A stretch of 42,234 nucleotides of DNA from Bacilli bacterium (GTDB taxonomy: Bacteria > Bacillota_I > Bacilli_A > RF39 > UBA660), in NCBI GenBank assembly GCA_017478105.1, contig JAFVEF010000007.1, positions 1 to 42,234 of the forward strand, written 5' to 3'. Below, piece by piece: positions 24,101-31,229 of this stretch. The notes below the pieces were generated by a model. It did no database searches, was not told the DNA's origin, and saw nothing but the letters and a program-made list of their open reading frames with translations. Position numbers and translations under genes: made by a program. Position 1 is the first letter of the stretch; each line of letters begins with the position of its first letter.

Positions 24101-24212
24101 TATCTTTTCTAGTTTCAATACTTCTTTTAAGTATATCCATTTTTTTCCAATCTTTAACGATCTTTTCTTCTACTTTGTCAATACTTTTGTTATCTAATTT
24201 TTTAAACTTCAT
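21117..24212 (-). CDS. ileS: Isoleucyl-tRNA synthetase, type 2, with GIHH in place of HIGH
   Basis: 1031 residues, the length of the eukaryote-like IleRS2 class; bacterial IleRS1 is about 920. FYDGPIYANAKPGIHHVFAKTIKD shows the signature at residues 55-58 as G-I-H-H, with first and third positions exchanged relative to HIGH. Other marks: LDTHGLPIE, an editing domain with VWTTTPWTLIAN, KMSKS as KKMSKSLGN (about 590), and WYCPRCGTELS/CWRCKSPL zinc-like motifs. IleRS2 enzymes tolerate mupirocin, and GxHH variants have been reported as hyper-resistant. It starts 9 nt after the exchanger gene, behind the isoleucine T-box. No second ileS is visible here, so it may be the housekeeping copy. Confidence 0.95.
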   Translation of the reverse strand: MKFKKLDNKSIDKVEEKIVKDWKKMDILKRSIETRKDNEKWVFYDGPIYANAKPGIHHVFAKTIKDAFCKYKTMQGYRVLRKIGLDTHGLPIEVNVEKKLGIKNKNEIEEFGIENFCRECNNETATNIDEVKKVTDMMGQFIDCDHPYVTCENDYIESEWWIIKEMDKKGLLYHGNKVLWYCPRCGTELSANEVSQGYEQDSVNSLILPFKKKDEDVYFLVWTTTPWTLIANVGLCVNPDLDYVKVESQGYKFILAESLKDKVVGEEAKVLERYKGTDLVGLKYEQLMPFVKVEGKSFEVIADNYVTAEDGTGIVHIAPAYGDDDNRVCRENGIGFTNPVGPDGCYTEGPWEGRLVTDKDLELDIIKWLKENDKLFKKLKITHDYPHCWRCKSPLISYPKPAWYIKTTAYKDEIIKANEKINWYPDFVGEKRFANWLDNMVDWGISRNRYWGCPMPIWECSCGHREVIGSRKELQEKIVEDVDVNTIELHRPYVDDLHLKCPKCSKEMTRVTDVMDVWFDSGAMPYAQFHYPFENKELFEDQFPADFIAEGVDQTRGWFYVLLVISTIISGESSFKNVVVNDMMLDANSKKMSKSLGNIIDPVEIMKKYGADTIRFYMLYVSPVWTPLRFSVEGVKEVYSKYTSTLKNAYSFFEMYANADGVDPRKYNIPVKERDIMDRWLLSKCNKLVRDVNVAYQEFDLNRVTKLIVPFLNDDLSNWYIRSNRRRFWDSKLTDSKKAVYLTTYEVLTTLCKLCAPLTPFLTEEIYKNLTNEESVHLADFPVEIEEDIDESIEERMDLVRDICSLGRFAREEANIKVRQPIQSLILPKSDELIIGDLLPVIKEELNVKEVVFKKDMTDYLEYVVKPNFKVLGKTLGPKIKELQEVISKLTSKEISKISESGLKIKLDGEEFELNSENTLISIKQKEGYASTSNNKTIVVLETELTEELILEGLAREFVRKVQSLRKEKDFVITDHINVTYNGSETIDKMLNNYKDYIMGEVLGNEIKKDSKLSLDTDLNDEKVGIKVERV

Positions 24213-24221
24213 ATATTTCTC

Positions 24222-25172
24222 CTATCCTAGTATTACATAGCTGTAATAAGCTATAAACATTACTATAAACATTATTCCTTCTCTTTTTGATATTTTGTAA
24301 TCATTAAATGAAAACATAAATAATAAGATTGATGATGCTATCATAACTAATAAATCAATATAACTAAATGATATTATGCCAATTCCTCCAAATAAACTTA
24401 TTGGTACTCCAATAACTACTCCAATGTTAAAGATATTACTTCCTACAATATTACCTATTGCTATATCAAATTCACCTTTTTTAGTAGCAATTAGACTTGT
24501 TACTAATTCTGGTAAGCTTGTTCCTAAAGCTATAATAGTTAAGGAAATCATTCTTTCACTAACACCTAATATTTTGGCAAGGGAAATTGCTGAATCAACA
24601 ACAAAATTACTACCATAAATAATTCCTAATAAACCTGTAATGGTAAAGATACAAGACTTTTTTATTGAAAGTATATTTTTATTATCTTCATCTTCTGTTC
24701 TTTTTCTAGAAATAGATATTAAATAATAAATAAATACTAAGAAAAATAATACTAGTACTATACCATCTGATCTAGTGAAATTATTTGTTAGGTTTTTATC
24801 AAATATATTATCTGACAAAAGTGTTGCGAAAAGAATTGTTATTAACATAGTAATTGGTAATTCTTTTTTTACTGTATTGTTTTTTACTGATAATGGATGT
24901 ATTGTTGCACTTATACCTAGTATTAACAATATATTTAAGATATTACTTCCTATAACATTTCCTAGTACTATATCTCCACTATCTGAAAGAAGTGATTTTA
25001 CACTTACAGCAAATTCTGGAGCACTAGTACCAAAAGCTACTATAGTAAGACCAATAACTATTTTGGGAACTTTTAAGTTAGATGCAATTCCACTGGCACC
25101 GTCTACAAATAAATCGGCACCTTTTATTAGAATAATAAATCCTAATAGTAATAATAAAGTACTTATTAACAT
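24222..25172 (-). CDS. CaCA family Na+/Ca2+ exchanger (YrbG-like)
   Basis: 316 residues with about ten membrane segments and two inverted alpha repeats: GTSAPEFAVS...GNVIGSNILNILLILG (about 48-90) and GTSLPELVTS...GNIVGSNIFNIGVVIG (about 212-255). These hold the ion-binding Glu/Asn residues. It should swap Ca2+ for Na+ or H+ at the plasma membrane. The ATG at 25172 is six bases after GGGAG; the ATG at 25178 is too close. Odd context: it lies between the isoleucine T-box and ileS. Confidence 0.9.
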   Translation of the reverse strand: MLISTLLLLLGFIILIKGADLFVDGASGIASNLKVPKIVIGLTIVAFGTSAPEFAVSVKSLLSDSGDIVLGNVIGSNILNILLILGISATIHPLSVKNNTVKKELPITMLITILFATLLSDNIFDKNLTNNFTRSDGIVLVLFFLVFIYYLISISRKRTEDEDNKNILSIKKSCIFTITGLLGIIYGSNFVVDSAISLAKILGVSERMISLTIIALGTSLPELVTSLIATKKGEFDIAIGNIVGSNIFNIGVVIGVPISLFGGIGIISFSYIDLLVMIASSILLFMFSFNDYKISKREGIMFIVMFIAYYSYVILG

Positions 25173-25206
25173 ATTCATCTCCCTTTTTAATCTTATGATA
25201 AAGGAA

Positions 25207-25424
25207 AATAAAAAGAACTTTATCCCTAAGGACGAAGTTCTCGTGGTACCACCTTATTTTATAAGTATAGACTTATCTTAAAAACTATAACGCGTTACCG
25301 TATTTATCTTATCCATAAATCACACTTGAAAGTGATCTGAAATATTATACTTATTATTCTCTTCCACCAAATGAGAACTCTCTATAAACTTTTTAATATT
25401 TCCGTCTTTCGCATTTGTTTTACA
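25207..25424 (-). promoter_or_regulatory. T-box riboswitch, probably tRNA-Ile
   Basis: Stem I start AGAGAG (25378-25383), a candidate specifier ATC (25334-25336) in TTCAGATCACT, the T-box AAGGTGGTACCACGAG (25240-25255; CACG in place of the usual CGCG), and a terminator hairpin AGAACTT...AAGTTCT (25214-25241) with a T-run. It should raise expression of the exchanger gene and ileS when tRNA-Ile is uncharged. The specifier is the best of a few possible triplets. Confidence 0.9.
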
Positions 25425-25430
25425 AGGAAT

Positions 25431-25459
25431 AATATAACATATATTTTATTTAATTACAA
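25431..25459 (-). promoter_or_regulatory. Promoter of the ileS T-box operon
   Basis: TTGTAA (25454-25459), 17 nt, TATATT (25431-25436). Confidence 0.65.
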
Positions 25460-25491
25460 ATATTTTTGTAAAAGAATATTTAGTAATTAAA

Positions 25492-25511
25492 AAGTACTAT
25501 TTCTAGTACTT
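25492..25511 (-). terminator. Terminator after the surface gene C locus
   Basis: A perfect 8-bp stem AAGTACTA / TAGTACTT with a GAAA tetraloop on the minus strand, followed by TTTTTAATTA. Confidence 0.75.
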
Positions 25512-25589
25512 ATCTAATTGTTTATAGGTTATCTATGATTTGATTGTCCTATATTTTTTTTAATGTATATTACTATCAAGGCATCGTAT

Positions 25590-25691
25590 TCAAGGTTTGA
25601 AAGCAAGTGTCATTATCTCTTTTTGAAGTTCAAATGCATTATCTACATATTCTAGACCACTTTCTCTTCGTTTAAATTTTGGTACTGACAA
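25590..25691 (-). pseudogene. Probable remnant of a DGR accessory (Avd-like) gene
   Basis: A 33-codon frame starting TTG (25691) behind AAAGGATGG and ending in TGA. It reads SVPKFKRRESGLEYVDNAF and then a helical ELQKEIMTLAFKP. An N-terminal S-V-P-K-x-K-R followed by a helix is what I associate, from memory, with the small helical accessory proteins (about 100-130 residues) of DGR cassettes in Bacillota. Only the first quarter remains. It lies about 220 nt downstream of surface gene C, where a DGR cassette has its accessory gene. No template repeat or reverse transcriptase follows; the terminator at 25492 and the T-box promoter come next. Confidence 0.5.
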
Positions 25692-25913
25692 ATATCATCC
25701 ATCCTTTTAAAAATCATCCTAGCCATTCTCACGAATAGTTAGAATTTTTACTTGGTCCTCGCTTACACTCGGGCCCTTCCTTTTGTTTTCCATATTTTGG
25801 GACCGTCCTCACTTTCGTTCGGAGCTGGTCCAGTCCAAAATATGAAAAATCGGATTTGTTTCTACTTCTTCCTTTATATTGTTTTATCCTCGGTTTACAC
25901 TTCTTTACATTGT
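25692..25913 (-). other. GC-raised non-coding stretch with hairpin and a three-copy motif
   Basis: It lies between surface gene C and the Avd-like remnant. A long inverted repeat spans 25791-25844 (CATATTTTGG on both arms, then GGACC/GGTCC). A 16-nt motif with plus-strand form TCCTC(A/G)(C/G)TT(A/T)(A/C)(A/G)(C/T)T occurs at 25756, 25806 and 25887. Base composition differs from the surroundings (GGGCCC, GTCC). The frames on the plus strand here are antisense to the variable region and not credible genes. It may be the 3' recognition part of a former DGR target. Confidence 0.5.
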
Positions 25914-27218
25914 TCAGACGATTCGGAAAGCGGGCGAAACGCCGTCAGGATTAATAGCAGAGTAGCTACCGCAAGAACCACTGCTGCCCACATAGTAGAA
26001 AGCGGCAGTAGCACTAGAACGAGCCGAGCGCAGCCACCACCGAGCATTAGAACCATTATTTTGCTTAATTGCTCCTGAATAGCTTGATGTTGTGACATTT
26101 AAGCCTTTATAATAATCTAGTTGTCTTGTATTGGCATAGGCTGTATCATATCTATCTATTCCTTTACTTGTATTTCCATCTACATCTTCAAATACTTCAT
26201 GGGTTGATAATAAATATAGTTTATCAGTTGATGTGAAGTTTGTCTCTCCTGCAGTACTACCATGTCCTGAGACTACTGTTGTATCTGTTATTCCATTCTT
26301 TAATTCTGTTGGTAGAGCATTATAAATATCTGTATTTACATATGTCCTCATCGAACTTGCTGGCCAGCCACCTACATTTGTACCTGTAGTATTCATATTA
26401 TATAACTCAATTATATCTACAAATTCTAACACAAATCCACAAGCTGTTTGACTAAATCCGGTAGTTGAACACTCTGTTGGAGTTGATTTATTTGCTATTC
26501 TTAAAGTATGTGTTCCAAGTGTTCCCATATCTACTGTCTTAGTATCTCCAACATTATAAACACTTGTATTTCCTGTTTTTACGGCATTAACTATTGTATT
26601 CCATGAATCTGTTTCAAATGATTCTGGATGACCTGGTTTAACGGCATTATCATCTGCTTGAACATAATTTATAGTCACTGATACATTGAAAGTTGTATCT
26701 GCTTGGGGATAATTCGTTGTATCGGCATTTTCTAAATATTTAAAACTTACTTTTAAGGTTTCTGTAGAACCAGCTTCTAAAAGATGATTCTTTTCTATTT
26801 CTATACCATCACTATAGGTGACATTATAAGAAAAATATTTTGCTTGATCTGTTGTTAGTTCTGGTAAAAGTATTAAACTATCTACCATTGCATCTATTGT
26901 ACCTGAGTTTACTACATCTATATAGAATTCATATTTGTCTCCTGGATTTTCTAATTGAGCAGAAAAACTAACTGTAGTTAATTCTGATATTGATGGTTCT
27001 GCAGTAGGAGTAACACTTCCTGGTACTGGTTGAGTATTTTCAAAATGAACATTCCATTCATTATCTTTTAACTTAGTAACCCCTACTATTGCTAGATCTG
27101 TTTGTAAATAGGCATATCCTAAACCTAGGGATACACATACTAAAACTAACAATGGTAATAAGAATCTTGTTTTATAGTTATATTTAAATTTTTTAACAAA
27201 TCTTCTTTTAAATTTCAT
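25914..27218 (-). CDS. Surface protein C, DUF6273/C-lectin-like end with probable variable region
   Basis: 434 residues, paralogue of protein A. A basic start, a membrane segment (RFLLPLLVLVCVSLGLGYAYL), a beta-rich domain (about 45-205; NAGT replaced by NSGTIDAM), then the DUF6273 domain: DSWNTI, VGDTKT, RIANKSTPTECSTTGFSQTACGFV, GGWPASSMRTYVN, KLYLLSTHEVF, RWWLRSA and C-terminal GVSPAFRI. The 26 residues between WWLRSA and GVSPAFRI use codons ending in T or C at 25 of 26 positions and match protein A at only 10. This tail is GC-richer than the rest of the gene. Own promoter; start behind GGAGAATATT. Followed by a possible DGR accessory remnant. Confidence 0.7.
   Translation of the reverse strand: MKFKRRFVKKFKYNYKTRFLLPLLVLVCVSLGLGYAYLQTDLAIVGVTKLKDNEWNVHFENTQPVPGSVTPTAEPSISELTTVSFSAQLENPGDKYEFYIDVVNSGTIDAMVDSLILLPELTTDQAKYFSYNVTYSDGIEIEKNHLLEAGSTETLKVSFKYLENADTTNYPQADTTFNVSVTINYVQADDNAVKPGHPESFETDSWNTIVNAVKTGNTSVYNVGDTKTVDMGTLGTHTLRIANKSTPTECSTTGFSQTACGFVLEFVDIIELYNMNTTGTNVGGWPASSMRTYVNTDIYNALPTELKNGITDTTVVSGHGSTAGETNFTSTDKLYLLSTHEVFEDVDGNTSKGIDRYDTAYANTRQLDYYKGLNVTTSSYSGAIKQNNGSNARWWLRSARSSATAAFYYVGSSGSCGSYSAINPDGVSPAFRIV
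25917..26045 (-). other. Candidate DGR variable region of protein C
   Basis: From the WWLRSA codons to the stop: CTG CGC TCG GCT, a run of NNY codons, then GTT TCG CCC GCT TTC. Synonymous differences from gene A in the anchors (CTG/TTG, TCG/TCA, CCC/CCG) mean the two were not recently copied from a single template. Confidence 0.5.
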
Positions 27219-27243
27219 AATATTCTCCTATTATTACATAATA

Positions 27244-27272
27244 ATTATAATACTTTTTTTATTTTAAGTAAA
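27244..27272 (-). promoter_or_regulatory. Promoter of surface gene C
   Basis: TTTACT (27267-27272), 17 nt, TATAAT (27244-27249). TATTATA and TAATAATA arms flank the start region, a looser version of the inverted repeat at genes A and B. Confidence 0.6.
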
Positions 27273-27278
27273 TAAAAA

Positions 27279-27297
27279 ACATGATTAAATCATGTTA
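27279..27297 (-). terminator. Terminator after the 249-residue gene
   Basis: AACATGA / TCATGTT hairpin with a T-run, overlapping the stop codon. Confidence 0.75.
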
Positions 27298-28044
27298 ATT
27301 GTAACGTACTTTATTAAGTTTTTTATATCTACTATAAGTAGTATCTGTTTCTAAATCCAGGAGTCTTTTATCAATATTACTATATAAAGTATAATCACTA
27401 TAATAATCATCCATTATATATATACCATCAGATAATGGAAGAACTATTTTATTTTCTAAATCTTCTACTGTTAAATTACTATCTGTTTTTTCTAAAAAAT
27501 CATTTGGAAAATAAGTAAAATTACCATGGGATAAATCATATAATTCTTCATCATCTAAATCATTATCTAATAATCTTAAATTTATTAATAAATCATAAGC
27601 ATTATAATTATTATTTTGAATTAGTTTATCTACTTCTTTTCCTTTAATATTTAGTCTTACTAAGTATTCTTGAATATTATTTAGAATTACATTTTTATTT
27701 AGTACTTCTATTCTTTCTTTTAATTTATTATTCGCATTATTAAATTCTTCTAACATTAAATCATCATTTAATAGATATCCATAATAATCTAATAATTCAT
27801 AATTACTTAAATCTTCTACTTTTAATACATTATCTTCTATATCTTCTAATTTACTGTATTGAATATAATGAAAACAATCTCTATACTTACAATATACACT
27901 ATCTTTATTGTTAAATAATAAGAAATCTCCCAAAGCTTTACTATATCCATAACCTAGTTTTTTTATAAAATGACATAGAGATTTATTATTTAAATGAGAT
28001 ATAAATGAAGTAAATTCTTCTATTTTCATGTCTTTTACACGCAT
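27295..28044 (-). CDS. Unrecognised 249-residue cytoplasmic protein
   Basis: I do not recognise a family. It is soluble and acidic in the middle. The N-terminal part (about 1-75, FTSFISHLNNKSLCHFIKK and CKYRDCFHYIQYSKLE) has several Cys, followed by a mostly helical centre (about 80-185) rich in Asn, Asp and Leu, and a beta-like tail (LPLSDGIYIMDDYYSDYTLY). No membrane segment. Start behind AGGTGATATT. It lies after divIVA's terminator, between two conserved genes of the sepF-divIVA-ileS neighbourhood. Confidence 0.6.
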   Translation of the reverse strand: MRVKDMKIEEFTSFISHLNNKSLCHFIKKLGYGYSKALGDFLLFNNKDSVYCKYRDCFHYIQYSKLEDIEDNVLKVEDLSNYELLDYYGYLLNDDLMLEEFNNANNKLKERIEVLNKNVILNNIQEYLVRLNIKGKEVDKLIQNNNYNAYDLLINLRLLDNDLDDEELYDLSHGNFTYFPNDFLEKTDSNLTVEDLENKIVLPLSDGIYIMDDYYSDYTLYSNIDKRLLDLETDTTYSRYKKLNKVRYN

Positions 28045-28096
28045 AATATCACCTGGTTGGTTATTATACTTAAAAATATTTTTATTGTCAAAAAAA

Positions 28097-28124
28097 AGAA
28101 TTAGATTATTTATCTTCTAATTCT
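28097..28124 (-). terminator. Terminator after divIVA
   Basis: AGAATTAGA / TCTAATTCT hairpin with a run of T, overlapping the end of divIVA. Confidence 0.75.
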
Positions 28125-28543
28125 AATAATTCTATTTCATCTGCAACTTTTAATTGCTGTTCTATAATGAGTTTTAATTTCTTTTTAAATACTATTATAT
28201 TATTTTCTAGAATTTCACTGTTCTTTTCTATTTGTTCTGCTCTAGTTAGAGCTTCATTAACAATACGTGAGGCATTAGTTTTAGCTTTTTCAATTATAAT
28301 ATTACTCTCTTCTTCTGCTAAATCTTTTAGATTTTTACTAGTTTCTTCATAATAGTTAATCGCGTTATTTAGAGTAGATTCCATTTTTTTATAGTGTTCT
28401 AATTCTTTTTTTAACTGATCTATTTCTAGATTTTGTTTTTTTATTCTGTTAATAATTCTTTCTGTTTCTTTAATTACATCACTTATAAAATCATTTACTT
28501 CTTTACGATTATATCCATTAGTCTCTAAACTAAACTTATCCAT
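28106..28543 (-). CDS. divIVA: DivIVA family cell-division/polarity protein
   Basis: 145 residues. The N-terminal block FSLETNGYNRKEVNDFISDVIKE (about 4-26) is the membrane-binding DivIVA start, though it has S-L-E-T-N-G-Y in place of the common F...GYD. Coiled coil follows (about 30-75 and 80-140). DivIVA binds negatively curved membrane at septum and poles. It follows sepF, as in Bacillus sepF-ylmG-ylmH-divIVA-ileS, but ileS is now 4 kb further on with surface gene C in between. Start behind GAGGTGG. Confidence 0.85.
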   Translation of the reverse strand: MDKFSLETNGYNRKEVNDFISDVIKETERIINRIKKQNLEIDQLKKELEHYKKMESTLNNAINYYEETSKNLKDLAEEESNIIIEKAKTNASRIVNEALTRAEQIEKNSEILENNIIVFKKKLKLIIEQQLKVADEIELLELEDK

Positions 28544-28573
28544 ATAACCACCTCAAGTATTAACTACTAGTTT

Positions 28574-29005
28574 TTAAAAGAAATCGTCTTCCTCTTCTTT
28601 ACCTTCTTTTTTACCACGTCCAGATTTATTAGGTTGATTTTCTTCACTAATAGTTCCTTCTACATTTACATTGTTAGGTGTACATAAGAATATTCCTCCA
28701 CCTAATTTTTGTAAATCTCCACCTATAGCATAAATGGTTCCGTATAAGAAGTCAACTATTCTTTTTGCTTGATCTGGTGTTACTCTCTTTAGATTTACTA
28801 CAACAGAGTTTCTATTTTTTAAGTAGTCAGCTATTTGTTGACTTTCAGAATAAGCACGTGGTTCTAATAACATCATTTTAGATCCAGCCATTCCATTTTT
28901 TTCATGAAACTCTTCTTTTGATGTTGTATAATATGCTTCTTCTTTATTATCTGTTGGTTCAGTAGTGTCTTCACCACCAAAAAATCCTTTTAATTTATCT
29001 TTCAT
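28574..29005 (-). CDS. sepF: Cell-division protein SepF
   Basis: 143 residues. A short amphipathic start, a low-complexity linker, then the SepF domain (about 42-118): [65 protein letters not shown]. An acidic/basic tail ([15 protein letters not shown]) is longer than usual. SepF tethers FtsZ to the membrane and organises the septum. The gene lies 30 nt upstream of divIVA. Confidence 0.93.
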   Translation of the reverse strand: MKDKLKGFFGGEDTTEPTDNKEEAYYTTSKEEFHEKNGMAGSKMMLLEPRAYSESQQIADYLKNRNSVVVNLKRVTPDQAKRIVDFLYGTIYAIGGDLQKLGGGIFLCTPNNVNVEGTISEENQPNKSGRGKKEGKEEEDDFF

Positions 29006-29102
29006 AAATATCCTCCATATAATTACTAATTATCTACTTATTATTTATTTTATCATAATTCATTTAAAAGAAAAAGTCTATTCTTTTTATCTTTACACTT
29101 TT

Positions 29103-31031
29103 TTAATTAACTTCTGCGACTGGTAGTGTTTCTACTACAGGATTTACAGGAGTTATTGTATTTACTTGTTCTCTTGCTTGATTTATTTGTCTAGACATAA
29201 TGTCTTGTACACTATTAGAATTTGTATTTACATTAACAAATTGATTTTGTGTAGCTGGTTGATTATTACCATACCAAACATTTTCTAAATCAACGTTATT
29301 GGAAAGTGGTTGTGGATCAGGCATTTCTATGTACATTACTGTTGGTACTTTAAAAGCTGATCCAAAGGCAATACAATTTCCAGGTTTAAGATTCTTTAGT
29401 TGTAACATTATTTCTTGGCTTACATTTGGAACCATTTCTTTAATATACTTTAAATCTGTTGGATGTAGAGTTCTCAATATAATAAAGTTTGAACATTGAG
29501 AAATACATGTATCAGATAATTCACTAGGTCTTTGAGTTATTAAAGCTAAGAATATTCCATATTTACGTCCTTCTTTGGCAATTCGCTCAAATATATTGTA
29601 ACCTATTAAAGATACATCATTGTCGTGTTGGACATAACGATGGGCTTCTTCAATAAATATGTGATATGCTTTAGAACCACGTGGTTTTGTAACACTGGCT
29701 TTTTGAAATATCATTCTTGATAGAATTTTTGTAATTACTTTTGCAATTCTATCATCTATATAATTTATATTAAAATTAATTATTTGAGCATGAGAAGAAG
29801 TTTTCTCATCATAAGTTAGACTTTCTAGATATTGATCTCTTGTGATGTAATTTGGATAATCAAAGTAATATCTATTGTCACCAGTTGCGAGTGTATGAAG
29901 TCTTACATTCATTACATTTGCAGTATCAAAGACTTTGTCACTTTTTAAAATTCCTTCACTAATTAGAGAGAATTCCATTGCCATTTCTAGATCTTTTAAA
30001 TTATAAAATGGATTTAATTCTGATTCTGGAATATCTTGTTGTTCTTCTAGAATAAAGGCTCTTACAAATTCAACGACTAATTCCATTTCTTGCATTTTTC
30101 CAGTTTTATCGATATATAAACATTGTTTTAATGTTCTAACATATCCTGGTTGAACTATTTTACTTTCAAGTGATAATGTTGGGGTATTAAACTTTGTTAA
30201 TACTCCTACTACTTGGTCTCTTATCTTTGTAGAATCACTTCCACTTAATAAGATATCTTGTAGGGCACGGGCTATAATATCATTTTTTCTATGTATTACA
30301 TTTTGACTACTACCAGTTAATATTGGAACTAGTTTTAGAGCTTTTTCAATTATCGGTAATTGTGTTGGTGTAGTCGCATCTAATAGTAAGGCTAAATCAT
30401 CAACATCTAATAACCATGCTGGTATTCTTAATATTTCTGTATCTGGATCAACTATATTAGTTGTGTATGTTTTATAATGAATATTAGGATTTTTTTCAGT
30501 TAATTTTGAAAAGGCTTTGGTATATTCACCATATGCATCAAAGAAAAATAGATTTGAATCTAATGGTGGATTTTGATTAGAGTATAGTTTTTGAAGGATT
30601 GATGCGACAGTACAACTTTTTCCACTACCAGAATTTCCTAAGATAGAAAAATGTGTGTTGAAGAAATCATTAATTCCTACATTAATTCTATATCCACGAT
30701 AAACATTACTAACTCCAAAGTTAGTATAACCAAACTCTAATTCTTGTTTACCATATAATAGTCCTAATTCTTGTTCGTTAACTAATCTTATTGTTGATCT
30801 AAATGATGGTTTAGCACTAGCTCCAGGAGTAAAGATATTATTGTTTATTTCACCAACGATATTGGCAATTAAATGTGTTTGATCAACATTTTCAATTTCA
30901 GCAATAACTTTTCTTGAAGTACCATCTTCAAAGACAATATGTAAGTTAACTAAATTAGGTTGTTTATTGATATCAATAGCTAATTTTATTGTTACACTAT
31001 TATCTACAATTTGTTCTATTTTTCCTAGCAT
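29103..31031 (-). CDS. HerA-like (DUF87) hexameric ATPase
   Basis: 642 residues from the ATG at 31031 behind AAGGGTGAT; a GTG three codons earlier is less likely. HAS-barrel-like start (about 1-90), then the RecA-like core: Walker A GNSGSGKS (about 131-138), LFFFDAYGEY, a helical insertion, Walker B region AYHIFIEEAHRYV and an Arg-finger region with RIAKEGRKYGIFLALITQRPSELS. The tail is Gln/Asn-rich. HerA-FtsK family enzymes translocate DNA; archaeal HerA works with NurA, but no NurA-like gene is here. Role in this bacterium unknown. Confidence 0.85.
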   Translation of the reverse strand: MLGKIEQIVDNSVTIKLAIDINKQPNLVNLHIVFEDGTSRKVIAEIENVDQTHLIANIVGEINNNIFTPGASAKPSFRSTIRLVNEQELGLLYGKQELEFGYTNFGVSNVYRGYRINVGINDFFNTHFSILGNSGSGKSCTVASILQKLYSNQNPPLDSNLFFFDAYGEYTKAFSKLTEKNPNIHYKTYTTNIVDPDTEILRIPAWLLDVDDLALLLDATTPTQLPIIEKALKLVPILTGSSQNVIHRKNDIIARALQDILLSGSDSTKIRDQVVGVLTKFNTPTLSLESKIVQPGYVRTLKQCLYIDKTGKMQEMELVVEFVRAFILEEQQDIPESELNPFYNLKDLEMAMEFSLISEGILKSDKVFDTANVMNVRLHTLATGDNRYYFDYPNYITRDQYLESLTYDEKTSSHAQIINFNINYIDDRIAKVITKILSRMIFQKASVTKPRGSKAYHIFIEEAHRYVQHDNDVSLIGYNIFERIAKEGRKYGIFLALITQRPSELSDTCISQCSNFIILRTLHPTDLKYIKEMVPNVSQEIMLQLKNLKPGNCIAFGSAFKVPTVMYIEMPDPQPLSNNVDLENVWYGNNQPATQNQFVNVNTNSNSVQDIMSRQINQAREQVNTITPVNPVVETLPVAEVN

Positions 31032-31059
31032 CCTAATCACCCTTTATTATCATTATAAG

Positions 31060-31113
31060 TATAACAAAAAAAATAATAAAAAAAAAGCCATTTATAATGA
31101 CTTTTTTATATTC
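31060..31113 (-). terminator. Terminator in the region after surface gene D
   Basis: On the minus strand AAAAGTCATT / AATGGCTTTT forms a hairpin with one G-U pair and a long T-run. The rest of 31041-31229 is AT-rich and I see no gene in it. Confidence 0.65.
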
Positions 31114-31229
31114 TTTAATTGAAAAAGTAAATTTCAGTTTATAATACTCTTCTTCAAAAACCACCAATTTAGTCTTACAATTATTTGTTTCACATAAAAA
31201 CTGATATTTAACTTTTCATTTCACTCTTT

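Noticed and set aside
24376-25281. Long plus-strand frames opposite the exchanger gene and T-box
   Set aside because: They mirror the minus-strand coding pattern of a clear CaCA exchanger and an RNA leader.
25752-26078. Plus-strand 108-residue frame over the end of gene C
   Set aside because: It is antisense to the variable region and the hairpin, has Ser/Arg-rich noise-like sequence and no ribosome binding site.
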